Part shown: positions 12,071 through 24,700 of the stretch, one piece after another
How the letters are laid out: every line of letters starts with the position of its first letter
Numbering within the stretch: position 1 is the first letter of the stretch
Assembly: GCF_905147045.1 (NCBI RefSeq)
Contig: NC_065890.1
Coordinates: forward strand, 9,424,001 to 9,488,000
Reading direction: 5' to 3'
DNA: 64,000 bases
Origin: Nymphalis io
Taxonomy: Eukaryota; Arthropoda; Insecta; Lepidoptera; Nymphalidae
The notes under the pieces: model-generated
The model's database searches: none
Told to the model about the DNA's origin: nothing
What the model saw: only the letters and a program-made list of their open reading frames with translations
Position numbers and translations under genes: made by a program

Positions 12071-13751
12071 TGGCAATAAACAGAAACATATTTTAAGTAA
12101 TTAGTGTATTTGGTTAAAAAATATATAAAACACGTGTCTGAAGAAAGAAAATGTCCTTTACGAAAATAGAAATGTAAAATTTTAACAAACCAAATAAATG
12201 GTTAAAAAACTCCACCATATTATTTTAAATTATCAAGAGACAAGACCATATTCAAACTATGAATATTCAAATAATTCATCCAAGCGATTAGTAAGTATCT
12301 ATCCTAAATAGATTAAATAAATAATAATAAGTTAAGTAAATTACGAGCTTATCAGCATATATTCCTGAAATATAAGACGAAACAAATATGCTTGCTTAAA
12401 TTTTTCGATACATCAGAAATGCGCAATGGAGCTGTCAAAGAAAGGATTCAGTCCTTATCTCCCAGGAATGAATGAATGAATCACTGGGGTGTAAAGTATA
12501 TCACAACGTCACTTAAGTCTCCCTTTATAATTTTCCCTTCTGAATGTATCTACATACTTTACTTTACTTTAATACTTTATTGTACATCACACCACAAAGA
12601 AAAAAATACAAAACATGTATATTGCCTAAATAAATGTACAATTATGGCGACCTTATCGCTACACAGCGATCTCTTCCAGGTAACCGAGTGTAAGTAATTA
12701 CAGATAGGATATGGGGTAGGTGGTGGTATGAATAAAATAATCTTAATATTTAATTAAAACAACTACATATAATCTTTTAAAAAAATAAACAAACAAAAAT
12801 AAATTACAATAAACGTTTTTGAATTCTTAAAAGCTCATCAAATAAAAAAACAAATCGCTCTGTGCTTAAATTTCATTCAAAAGAAAACAAGCTAAAGACG
12901 ATCCATTCGTTTTAAAATTACCAATTTGTTTTCATTGTGAGGATAGAACCAAAGACGCTAATGGCAGGTAGGAAGAGACAGGTATAGCGGCATCTTATAA
13001 TAAATGCTTGCATGGAGACTCAACGGTCTCAGGATAACCCACTAACCTCTCTTCCAAGAAAACAGTGGCCTCTTACCGGCAGCTTTTAAGATGAATGAAA
13101 CGAACTTACAAGCTTTTAAAATAGCTTTAAGTTGCAAATATTTCACAACGTATCTTACTTCTGTTCAAACTAAAAAAAATCAAGACAGAAAAACTAGTTA
13201 GGTTTAAATAAAATCCACAATTAGAGCTAGAAATTTACACGCATTATAGTAATTTTTTTTTTGATAAAAACGACTATTATTTTTATATTATAAAATACCA
13301 ATAGTGATGCTTTGAGGTCAATATACTCAATCTCTTACCAAAAATAAACTCAAATATATTGATATTGAATGCGAATAGAAGATACGAGAAAATGTTTATT
13401 GCTGACATATGCTGCGTTCCCAATATTCGAGGCCAAAATAACAATAACATAATCGGGCAAATAATCGTATGTTACGGATATTACATTTATTGCGTCTAGC
13501 AATATACCCCTACCCCGTTTAGGATAACTTTCACTCGGACAAAAACTAACTAAAACAGACAAAACATTATATTAAATGGTTTGAGAAGATATGAAATTTA
13601 ATTAATAAATATTATTAGGGTTTTCAGCTGTTCGGCTATTTACTTGGAAATAAGCTAGTAGTGCACTGTACCTATTTTAAAATACTTTATATCAAGAAGT
13701 ACTAGCAGGTAAAGAAGGAGTAAGTAAGGAATGCTATCAATAATCTATATC
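12071..13751. other. AT-rich gap, nothing recognised
   Basis: Short reading frames here have no protein-like composition. No RNA gene or clear repeat was recognised. Confidence 0.55.
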
Positions 13752-14055
13752 CATACTAATATAATAAAGAGAAAATATTTGTTTTTTTGTATGTTTGTTT
13801 GTATTGGATTAACTCTCAATCTCCTTTATCAATTTTAAAATTTCTTTCACCTATATAAAGGTACATTATAGGAGAGTAACATAAACTATATTTTATTTTC
13901 AAAAAAATTGGAGATTCCCACGAAAATCAATCACGTAACCCAATGTATCAATTTTTTCCTGTAAATGGAAATTAATACAATGGAATCATTATTTGCATAA
14001 AAGAGGTAATAGTTTAACCCGGACGAACTAATGCCGGGCTGCTAGTGTAATATAT
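13752..14055 (+). repeat. Interspersed repeat of a common insect type (family E)
   Basis: It begins CATACTAATATAATAAAGAG followed by TTTGTTTG runs, has the piece AACATAAACTATATTTTATT in the middle, and ends GCCGGGCTGCTAGTG. This arrangement recurs in many lepidopteran genomes. I cannot assign it to a class with confidence. Confidence 0.6.
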
Positions 14056-14736
14056 ATAGATACGAAACTTGAATAATACAAGTAGATCATTTTTTTGTTT
14101 TAAAATTAAGACATTAAAAAAGTACGATTACGTACCTCACGTACCTTTAAATTTCATACCTTTAAGTGTCTTTAATATCTTTGGAATACGCCACCTGGAT
14201 CGGAGTCATTATTTATTTGTCACTCACAGCTAAATGTCGTTTATCATAAAATATATTATATTTCCTTGACACTTTTGTACATAAATCTTTATTGTTAAAA
14301 TGGATAAGTAATTATAATGTTACATAAATTATTTTTAAATAGCGTTTTTATAAATTAAGTTTCCAATAAATATTAAATAAATAAAAATACTCTTATAGTT
14401 TCTCATAAGTATACGGAAATGTACTTTACTTTTCCAATGCGTTATTAGGTAAATTACGTACGTAACATTTAAAACATTCTAACTGTATTAATTAGCACTA
14501 AGCTAATATCTTGTCAATCGTACATTGATAAGGACTTTGACGAATGTGCGACGGATAGAATAAAGTTTTATCAAAACAAAAATAACCTATTATTTTACCA
14601 AATTATTTATTTGAATATAACATGAACAAAATAGTAACCTTGTAACAGTATTCTCATTTAAATCCATTCTGATCTTTATAACAATATCGAATATTAATGT
14701 AGTGCTGCTTTGTTATAGACATGTTAATAAGTCAGG

Positions 14737-14885
14737 TGTGACGATTTAAAAAAGGTGGCGACGATTTAAAAAAGGTGGCAGGTTCGGGATTGATGCGGAC
14801 TGCCCAAGATCGGGATGGTTGCCGTTCTATGGGGGAGGCTTTCGTCCAGCAGTGGACGGCAAAAGGCTGAAAAAAAAAAAAAAAA
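14737..14885 (+). mobile_element. 5'-truncated RTE-like LINE tail with target duplication
   Basis: GATCGGGATGGTTGCCGTTC, GGGGGAGGCTTTCGTCCAGC and AGTGGACGGCAAAAGGCTGA are the typical 3' end of lepidopteran RTE-like LINEs, followed by an A run. The 11-bp repeat AATAAGTCAGG at 14726-14736 and 14886-14896 is the target duplication. A 20-bp tandem repeat (14740-14759, 14760-14779) sits at the truncated 5' end. Confidence 0.8.
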
Positions 14886-14896
14886 AATAAGTCAGG

Positions 14897-17224
14897 GAGT
14901 GTTTTTTTATTAGTACCACTACTATATATTATTTTGATAAATAAATAGTATTTAATAAATGTTTTATTAATATATAGTAATGTATGTATTGTATGTTTTT
15001 TTTCGTACTAATAAAAATATATCTATATAAATAAATATAATATTTGTTTTATCGAATTGGTGACAATAGATAATAAAAAGTAGTTTCGTATTCAATTTCA
15101 TATAAATTATAACCAGTCTGGCTACTACAGCTTATTTTAAAAAACGAATGTATTGTAATATAACCATGTTTTTTTTTATAAATGCATATATATGTTATTT
15201 ATATAGGTACTTAAAAAATGGCAAATGATAATTTAATATTAATAACAATATCTTATAGCTATATAAGACGAAGACGAAAAAGGCATCCATTCAAATCTAC
15301 GAAATGATAATAATAAAGAGCGAAAGTAGCAAGTGTGTAGAAGTCCTAAGTCAAGCATCGAACGGACTGTCACAGCTCATCTGCAGACCATTTCCTGTTC
15401 AGACGAGACTCAGACGCGGTCTTCAAATACATATACAGATATATATGTATATATATAATTTTATTCGATGTGTTCGAATATTGTATATGTATACATAAAA
15501 CTGACTTGCCATAATATGTGACTTCGCTGACTCGCGAATGTTCTGTATGAGATTGAGAAATGGCAGTAAGTATGAATGGGTATATTTATGTACAAATAAA
15601 AAAGTATATATTATTATAGTATCTTCTTTTGTATTAATAATAAGAATAAAAACGTTCATTCATCAATCATGAGAACAGTAATATATATATAACCGATATA
15701 CCGATAACAATCTTATAATTAGTGTTATTGGAGAGGCCTATGTCCGTGGATTGAAACGGGCTGATGATGAATATAAAATACTGTAAGCTCACGTAAAACG
15801 CCCTTAACTCCCTGATCCATTCTCTCGGGAATCAAATTCTGCCAATATATATACAATCACTTGTAATTAGTTTAAAATTGTAACTTATTTAATATTACAT
15901 TATGCCTGTTAAATTATAAGCTTTCGTGCTTCAAAAGTAGCAGGAAAACAGACTAGCAAATAAGACACCTAATTTGTCACCTCCGCCCAATAAAACAGTT
16001 GGAAAAATAAATAATTATTAAAATGTTTAAAGGACCTCCGACCATGGGATCTTTGTTATTTTTGCCTATAGTTGGCACTGGCGTACTGGCTCCTCTAAAC
16101 AGTACATAGCTTTATAAGTAACGCTGTTTGGTGGTAGAATAACTAATAAATGGATGGGCTTTATAAAACGTACTTGTGCTGAGTCCTATTATCAATGAAG
16201 CTTACAAATTTCAATACCATTTCGCAAGTGCTATCCGGTTATTTAGAATAATATCACGCGCTTTATAAAGTAAAAGAAAAATCAAATCTTTTCATTGATC
16301 TATAGTTTAATCTTCATTTAATCTTTTTAGTTGTTGCGTAATAGTGTTACTTATATCTGATAAAATGTGTTGACCCGACTGTTTTATGATAAAATACATA
16401 TGTTATATAATCCCGTTTTACAACATTCTGGCATTATACCTTATTATTTATTTTATTTATATATATTTTGATGTGTATACTATTTTTAATACGTTAACTT
16501 TGAATCTACATTACTTAAAATGCATGTGTTATATAATTAAAGTTTAGTGCTTTACACATATTGTTGCAATTAAGTGTAGGTAACTAATATTACTCCGTAA
16601 TATAAATCTATCGTAAGAACATTTAGCTTAGAATTTTATTAAAGCCATAATTGGATTCGCTATTATTCTGTATAAAATTAAATATTAGCGGTAATTAATG
16701 AGAATATTTTTTTTACATGGCATAACTCATAAGAAACAGCCGTACATATCTCACTGCTGGGCAAACTACTTCTTGTCTTGAGTAGAAGGTTTTTTTATAT
16801 TATTTGTATACATCATGATAATAAAAACCAAAATAACCATGATATAACAAAATTAGTGGCATTTAACTGTAAAATATATTAAGACAACACGCATGATTTT
16901 TTTATATACAGCTATTGCTATTATATTAAATACTAAAACGTTGACATACTAAAGTATATTTCTGACAGCTTATCAGGGTAAGTTAATTTTATTCAACGGC
17001 ATTCATTTTAAAATATTGGTAAATTTTAAGCATATTTGGATAACATTGGATGTTTTAAGCATACTTTTCATAATATGGCGAATCGTATTGCTGTTTACTA
17101 TTCTGCCGATTGCAAAATACACTCAATGTGGAAACATAGGCCCTATCTGTTCTTACATTAAACATGCTAGTAGCGGTGGTAAAACGCAGACTGTTTACAT
17201 TCGCTCAACAGAAATAAATTGTTT
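14897..17224. other. AT-rich gap with faint repeat fragments
   Basis: Apart from the LINE tail at 15.7 kb, there are decayed family A words near 16,060-16,150 (TGGCACTGGCGTACTGGCTC, CTGTTTGGTGGTAGAAT) and a family B word near 16,738-16,795 (TCTCACTGCTGGGC). AT-rich dinucleotide runs lie near 15,430. No gene is supported. Confidence 0.5.
15727..15770 (+). mobile_element. RTE-like LINE 3' tail fragment
   Basis: GGAGAGGCCTATGTCC and GGGCTGATGATGA match the very end of the same LINE type as the copy at 14.7 kb, with a short deletion between the two pieces. Confidence 0.6.
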
Positions 17225-17465
17225 CTAAACCGTTGTTACATTGTGAGCGCGTACCGCTCTCATTCATCTTAAACCTTTTCAGATGCGAAGTTTAATTCTC
17301 GCGCAGACGAATGCAGAAGCGCGCCACGCCACGGCGGGAGACATAAAAACGTTCATTTGCATTGGCTCTCCCGTCGCGGACCCACTATTTATCCAGTGTT
17401 ACCGTGCCGCATAATAAGAGAACACCGCTTTGAGTGACGCATACCCCTGAGTCGCTATAAAACCA
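17225..17465. promoter_or_regulatory. GC-richer block with octamer/CCAAT overlap and TATA-like box
   Basis: This 240-bp block is CpG-bearing (GCGCGCCACGCCACGGCGGG, CCGTCGCGGACCC) in AT-rich DNA. It holds ATTTGCAT at 17355-17362, the reverse of the POU octamer, overlapping ATTGG (reverse CCAAT) at 17361-17365, and a TATAAAA near 17,456-17,462. It lies 200 bp from the mariner insertion. A promoter or enhancer is possible, but no transcript start or exon can be shown. Confidence 0.3.
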
Positions 17466-17664
17466 TAATCTTTAAAAAAAACCTTTGAGAACCCTTAATT
17501 AGCCTAAGTATTGCGAATGCACGAATATTTTATACTATATATGCTGCGCTGAGACTTGATAACTTACAACTATTATAATGTAGATTGTATGTGGCAACGT
17601 TCTTTATATTTGATTAACAAATGTTAATATGTTATTTAGTTTCATATTATGATTTAAGTAAATA

Positions 17665-18620
17665 TTAGGTCCTTACATATGAAATTGGCGTTTTGTACGG
17701 AAGGAATATAGTCAATTTTTTTTTTGTAAAATATATTTAATTAATCAAAATATGCACCGTTGTTATCTATGCACTTTTGCCATCTCATAGGTAGTTCAAT
17801 GATCCCTTTACTAAAAAAACCATGGGGGCGAGAATCAATAAACTCTTTGAAGGCGGTTTGAAGTTGAATTTTTTTCAATTTTCAATTTTCGTTTAGGGCA
17901 GGATTTGGCTGGGTCTCCAGCCAAATCCATGGTTCAGCCATTGTGACGAGCGCTTCCGATTATCGTACAGTATCCACTTTTCATCACAAGTAATGATTCG
18001 ATTTAAAATCCCTTCATTTTTGTATCGGTTGAGCAAAGTAACACAGCAGTCGACGCGTGTTTGCAAGTTCGATTCATTCAATTCATAAGGTACCCAACGT
18101 TTAAGTTTTTTTACTATCCCGACTTGCTTCAAGGGGATTAATACAGTTTTATCACTTACCCGGAAGCCTGCAGCTATCTCTGAAGTGCTTTGTGATGGAT
18201 CCGCTTCCACAATAGTCTTTAATTTTTCAATTTCCACTTTGTTCTCCGGCCGTCCAAGGGTTGGTTCTGAAGGTCGAAATTTTCAGAACGAAAACGTTGA
18301 AACCAAAACGTACCGTGCTTTCTTTTGCGACACCAGCGCCGTACACATCATCAATTCTTCGAGCTGTTTCTGCAGCACTGGCACGGTAGAACTCGTACTC
18401 GTAAATATACCGATATTTCATGTTTTCCGTTGTGCGGTAATAAGCGACGCCAAAGAAAAAAATAATGAGGAAAAAACAAATGAATGACTGTTTTCAAAAT
18501 TCAAATGTACCAGCTAAATGAATTTATAAATTTGAATTTGGAATTCTTAACCAAAGAGGAGATATTTCAGATCAAAATGGTCAGAACGACAAAACGCTAA
18601 TTTCATATGTAAGGACCTAA
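17665..18620 (-). mobile_element. Mariner-family element with intact inverted repeats, internally deleted
   Basis: The element begins TTAGGTCCTTACATATGAAA and ends with the inverse, TTTCATATGTAAGGACCTAA, giving inverted repeats of about 30 bp or more with few mismatches (GAAATTGGCG versus CGCTAATTTC). TA dinucleotides at 17663-17664 and 18621-18622 are the expected target duplication. At 956 bp it is shorter than the usual 1.3 kb of a full mariner. The transposase reads on the minus strand and is broken. The ends look able to be recognised, so it may have moved with help from an intact relative elsewhere in the genome; that is inference. Confidence 0.93.
17741..18421 (-). pseudogene. Mariner (SETMAR-like) transposase remnant
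   Basis: Two frames carry the N-terminal half. The piece ending near 18227 reads ASAAETARRIDDVYG and continues into the DNA-binding domain. The piece from 18237 down to 17893 reads SQSTSEIAAGFRVSDKTV, RWVPYELNE and ITCDEKWILYDN, in which the Asp is the first catalytic residue of the D,D34D triad. The frames are out of register, so at least one small deletion lies near 18,230-18,320. After about 17,890 the sequence jumps to the last residues of the family (HGFFSKGI, RWQKCIDNNGAYFD, stop at 17741-17743). The segment that carries the other two catalytic Asp residues is missing, so no active enzyme can be made. Confidence 0.9.
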
Positions 18621-21210
18621 TATTATGTATATTGAGAGTTAATAATAATAATAAATATGGTAATAGTATTAACAGCTTTCTATGGGAAATCTTAGGAACA
18701 AGCTGTAACTTGAAACTGGACTGCCTGTTATTAATTTTATTAAGTATAATGCTGTATCGAACGCATGCTTATGTTGCGCAATTAAATCGGCATACTATAG
18801 AAGTTCTATATTTTTATTTTTTTCTGAATATAAGAAGCAAAAGTTACGAGGTGATGGATAGTGTCAAAACCATGCCGATATATAATGATGAAATATAAAA
18901 TGAAACGATTAAAGCCAGATAAAATTCAGATATAAAAAAGGTTTTATTCATTATACCATTATATAATTTGAACACAAAATAAGTGAAATAATATTTATCG
19001 AAATCGGTTCACAATCGGCGAACATTTGGAGGAACATTTCTCTTTATGATAAAAGTGTCATATGAGTATTAATATAAATATAGAAATACGTTTACTACAA
19101 GCCATTTGCTATTTCATTAAATTTAATCAATTCTAAAATAGAATTTGTTATTATTTGTATAAAAATTTTAGTATATAAATAACGAGGACGGCAATCAAAA
19201 GATTAAGTATAAGTTTGCAAAATTTAAGGGACTTATGTTGAATTATTTAAGGTATGTTGTAGGCTCATAAGAACTGATCTCTGTTTTAATATTTGTCTTT
19301 ATTTTGTTATTATATAGTAGTATTGTAATAGTAATACCACTTATATTTTATTTTATACTTCCAAATTGTTTTAAATTTATTTATTTTTATTTTTTTTTCC
19401 TTTCGTTTCATTATTATTTTAGATGCTTAGTGTCGTTTTTACAAGTCGTGGTTACCTATAAGTATGACAACTTTTACCCTTAAACATAATAATTTGTAAT
19501 TATTACTGTATGACTTGTCGATAATCCTAAATAAATAAATATGTTAAGTCAACTTTTAAATCAATTTTGTTTAATAATTGGACAAAAAATTATAGTATAG
19601 TGTTTTTTAATGAAATCGGACAAATATGATAAAAACGCTCTGTTATTTAATGACATTTCCTAAAATGTCAGTCTGACATTTCACTTTACATTTGTAATTA
19701 TAGTTTTAACCCTCAATAACAGACCTCGTCACAACCTTCGAAAAGTGCGAGGGTCCTGCGTAAAATTTTTCGTCCCTTATTCCCCCTTGCCTAAAGCCAA
19801 CAGCCTAAAGTAACATAACAAGCTGTAATAACAACTTATCTTCATCGTCAGCTTCCTCCTTCTCAGACTTATCGTCACATTTCAGGCCCCGCTTCTGATA
19901 TACTCGTCAAATCTCAAGTCTTAAATTACAAACACTAACGTTTTTATTTGTTCTAGGCATAGAGACCATCACATTCCTTGTCTGAGTGAATTGTTTTATT
20001 TATTTTTTACATGATTTAAGCATGAATAGTGAACAGAAAATAAATATAAATAGAAGATCAACATCATCATCAACAGGCAATCATAACCCATGTTTTTATT
20101 AAAAACACATTTCAAGTCATATTTGTTCGGTATAGAATGATTTGAATCATGATGATTTACGACAAGAAAGATTAAAGTAATTTACAATAATTAGTGCGTA
20201 AATTCGTAAGCATATTAATTTTAAAGAATTTCAGTAGGTGGATTGTGTGATTGTATCGATAAATTTCTCACATCCAGAGAATTATCCTTAAACCTTGGAC
20301 AGTGACGTCAAGTGTTGAACATTTCCTAAGCGAAAAAAATGAGAGATAGTGAAAGTCCTAAAAAGGATTTTATTTCAATGACGCTTAGAATGGAAACTGT
20401 CCGGCCAACACGACGTAGAAAGCTCAATCATTTCACAAGTAACTAAGTAGCTCGTGCTATGACTCATCGAATCCACCGGTGACCCAAGAGTTAGCAGCTG
20501 CCTTTCCCAGCGAATCAATCAACCTAGCTAATGGCAAAAAGAATAAATGAGTTGTTTTTCTATATATATTTTATATGGACAACTTTTTTTTCTAAAGTAA
20601 CTAAATCGTTGGTATTCGATGTCCTTGGTCCTAAGCATAAACTTTTTTTGACCACTTTACAAGAAACATATTTTTAAGCAAACGCTTGTAAACAATATAT
20701 TTTTAGATCTCCTATATTTTTTAAAAATAAATGACAGTTACCATTTTTAAGTTTAAAAAATGGACAAAAGAAACGGTCACTACAGCTAATCGCTATCATA
20801 ATAAAAAAACCTAATGTTTATTAAGCATTTTATATAATAAATACGAATTAAGCCATTACTTTAGAGATATGAGTTCGATGTTTGTAAAAATGCATATTAA
20901 AAAAGACTGAGCGATACGTTAATACTATGCATTGAATATTACTTACTACTATAATACGATGCAATGAAGCACTTACGGAGAGATCGCTTTGATTGACAGT
21001 TATAATTCGATTAAAATATTCCAACCTGATTTATATGAAACTTTTCTATTATTATAGCATATAGCTTTTAGCCAATATCGAGTATATCGTAGTCTTTATG
21101 ATGTTTATTAACAATAACATAAAATAATTAAGGTTTTTAAAGGGATAATAACTAAATATTTAAGGTACATAGCTTGTAAAAATAAGCTATATACAAACAT
21201 GGTAGGGCTC
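18621..21210. other. AT-rich gap, no gene recognised
   Basis: A plus-strand frame at 18632-18898 is AT-rich and not protein-like. Around 19,630-19,735 an inverted pair (CTGTTATT and AATAACAG) with CpG-bearing sequence may be a very old repeat. Nothing else is supported. Confidence 0.5.
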
Positions 21211-21508
21211 ACTGGTGGTAGGGCTTTGTGCAAGCTCGTCTGGGTAGGTACCACCCACTCATCAGATATTCTACCGCAAAACAGCAATACTTGATATTGT
21301 TGTGTTCCGGTTTGAAGGGTGAGTGAGCCAGTGTAATTACAGGCACAAGGGACATAAAATCTTAGTTCCCAAGGTTGGTGGCGCATTGGCTATAAGCGAT
21401 GGTTGACATTTCTTAGAATGCCAATGTCTAAGGGCGTTTGGTGACCACTTACCATCAGGTGGCCCATATGCTCGTCCACCTTCCTATTCTATAAAAAAAA
21501 AAAAAAAA
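21211..21508 (+). repeat. Family A SINE-like repeat, full length with long A tail
   Basis: This copy is nearly identical to the one at 565-858, including the word GGCGCATTGGCTATAAGCG, so the two probably derive from the same recent source. The 17-base A tail supports a young insertion. Confidence 0.9.
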
Positions 21509-21606
21509 CATTTTGTAATATATGTAACTTGTCTTTTGTCTGTAATTTGTATAATATTTAGTAAACTTTTTTCTTAGAAACAAAAAAAAACAACATACAA
21601 ATACTT

Positions 21607-21785
21607 GCCGTGTCGCGTAATATTATATCTAGCGGTAAAGATGTTAACGTATTGTCTCAATTGTATCGTATGGGCGATCGCCCCATGGCTGGCTGTGATT
21701 TAGAGCCCATTTTTCATTGGTATTGCACGAACCCGGAACGAGGATCGGTTTTGGCCGCAGTCCCGCCGTACTGTAATCAATTGAA
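21607..21785. other. GC-richer patch of unknown nature
   Basis: TGTCGCGTAATATT, GGGCGATCGCCCCATGGCTG and GAACCCGGAACGAGG give a local GC rise. The plus-strand frame across it (21610-21831) is open for 73 codons but I recognise no domain. It could be a conserved non-coding element, an exon of an unseen gene, or an old repeat. Confidence 0.25.
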
Positions 21786-21789
21786 TGCT

Positions 21790-24700
21790 TTTTACTTTCT
21801 TAACTATAGCCTAATCGTGTTTTATTTTTAGTTTATTTGAAAGTTTTCTTTTTTTATTAAAGTATTATAAAATGAATGCAAGTACTAATATTTATTTTAG
21901 ATTAATAGACTTCGACACCGTTTGACCAATCGCCATGAAAATTAGCGCATATTATTATTTTTCCATTGACGAGGTTTTTATACTATCTACAATGTTAACT
22001 TGTAAAATAACTTGCTTCTAGATAAAGCTTCAGCACATCAATATATATAATATTCAACCAGTCACCATGAATTGGATTTTACTGTACTCTATACAATTGG
22101 TATGTAACATAACCAATTAAATAAGACAATGTCTGCTGAGTTTTGCTATTCAAATATAATTTTGGATTTTATTATCATAATAAAATTTATTTTAATTACA
22201 CTATTTTAACTATTTTTTGTATTACGCTTATATTTAGAAAAACACGACATAGAAGAAAAACGTAAGAAATGTATCCGTTCCTGTGTTAGAGCGCAACTAT
22301 ATTTTTATCTTAGATGACCAAAATATCTGGGAAGGATCTGACCTGAATAACGATCAAGTTGCAAACGAAGGGTTTTGAGAAAAATGTATAACTGAATTTC
22401 GGCTCGGAAATGAAAAAGATCAGGTGCAGCTTATAGGAAGAACGTTATTTGTTAAATAGCAATGTTATTTTCATTGGTATTAAAAGGAAGTTTTTAAAAG
22501 CAGTATCTTATTATCAAAAACATATTATAAATAACAATATGTTAGATTTTTCAGATGATTAATGATGATGAATGATAATGAATGTCCGAAACACACTTCT
22601 ACAACTTTTTCGCCTAAGCTTAATCAAGCAAAGCATTTTTATTTTGTGCATTTTGTGTAGGTGTGTACGTATGTTTGTAAAGTTCAACAAGAGACGATGT
22701 CGACCTCTAAATAATGTAATGCAAGCAAATATCATAATATACATTTGTGTGATTTTCATTTGATTCGATCTGTTTTATTTTTATAACTCAAGTTTTGAAG
22801 ATTTGAATTTCGTTAATTAGGAAATCTTTAAATAAAATTAGTTCAACAAATTCTTATTCGTCGAAGTTATCTGTTGACTAGTTTTTTTACATTTATGTTA
22901 CATTTATGTTCTCTCTTAGAGGTGAATATTTTTCTTCAAATTGAAATGAAATCTAGTTAAAGTCAATGAAAAAATATTTATTAAAATCGGTTCATTCATC
23001 GAAGATTTTGAGAAACATCCACCAAAAAAAAATATTATTGCCGAAATGATTAACTTATTTTTTGAAGTCGGCTAACTATATCTAGCCGATAAAACATCGA
23101 AACCACTTTTTAGATCTACAGTTTTTAGATCTAGAGAGTGTCTACAAAAAAGTTCTCATTAATATAGCATAGTTTTAATTATTATTATTAAAAAACTAAT
23201 ATTTCTCAGGAAAAACATAAATTACACTCATGCGAAGTCGGGGCGTGTAATCAGTATCATATACTAGTACATATTCCGCAAAAACAGCGGCAATTTCTAA
23301 AACGGCTACTGGGTCAAAAGGTTCTCTAATGGCGAGCCCAAAGCCAATTATATCAATTAAATACTTCAACGCTAACCTAAGCCATTTTTAACGTCAGTTT
23401 TATAAATAACACTTTTTTTCCCGTCCTTTTTTTTTAATTGGCACGGCTGTGTCAACGAGTCCACTCTGAAAAATAAATGTAATATTAAATAGGATAAAAT
23501 CTAAATTTACCTGTGACTTTAGAAATAATATATTTAGGTACGTGGTTTTAATTTTTATAATACCTAAGTGCATTCTCAATAATTTCTTATTGATATCATT
23601 ACTAATATTATAAATGCGAAAGTGAGTTTGTTTGTAAGCTTTCACATCTTACAACCAATCATCATGAAATTTTGCATACACGTTGTCCAGGGTTCAGAAA
23701 AGAAGTTACTAACACCTCGTGGAGGTTTTAAATAAAACATATTTCATATGATTACTTGTGGTATTTTATAAGACTTCTTCTATCGCCTCTTCACTATGGA
23801 AAGTAGTTTATAGTTTCCTGAATACCACTGTCCATAGCTAGAATGAAGGTTGAAAAATTATTCGACTAAAATGATATCTTTGCTCTTCCTGATATACGTC
23901 AGGACTTATTCTGCATCCAGCGAAACTTTCTAGCTTATTTGTTCCTGTCGTTCATAACAGATCATCAAAATACTTCAACTTACCCTTCTTGATGATGGAG
24001 TAAATTTGCATACCTGATCTTACGTGTCCAACTAATGCGGAGCATGCTATAATAACCCCGTATTTTCCTCCAAATATACTCGGATATCTTTTTTTAAGGT
24101 CGATGCTTCGCAACCGTACTTGCGATAAGACGACAAGCCAGATAGTAGGTAGCACAGGGAAATGTTAACTTGGAGCTTGTCATCAAATTGTCGATAGGCC
24201 AAAAATGTCTACATGTTTTTATATGAAGCTTGAGCTGCTTGTATCCAAGTCTTAATTTCTTGAACCGAATACCATTATACGCTTAGCCAAGCCGCGAGGC
24301 ATTTGTATTAATTGTAGAACCCTTTCTGTATTTTTTATGCTACGAATATCTTAAATTTTAATTTCTAGAAATAACAGTTAGTTTTGTCTAGCTGATTTTG
24401 AAAATCTAACTACTACATCTATCCGCTTTCTCATCAACGTATGAATATTTTACACATTTATTATTATAAAACTAATAAGCTTACATAAGAATAATTTACG
24501 TATTAAGTTATATAATTAGAGTTATCCGTTCAAAATTACGCAGGGTAAACATAAGCAAACGTATATTATATATATATTTGATATATAGACTTTCGAGTTT
24601 ATAAAAGTAACACATATGATAATTTCCAACTTCAACAGGTACGCACTGTTGCTTCGTCCAGTCACATGCGAAAATGCGGTCAAAACATTCGCGACCTTAC

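Noticed and set aside
11814..12089. Minus-strand arginine-rich frames over the CpG island
   Set aside because: They are artefacts of GC-rich sequence with few stop codons.
15423..15659. Minus-strand 78-codon frame
   Set aside because: It consists largely of AT-rich repeats (IYIYIYIC) and is not protein-like.
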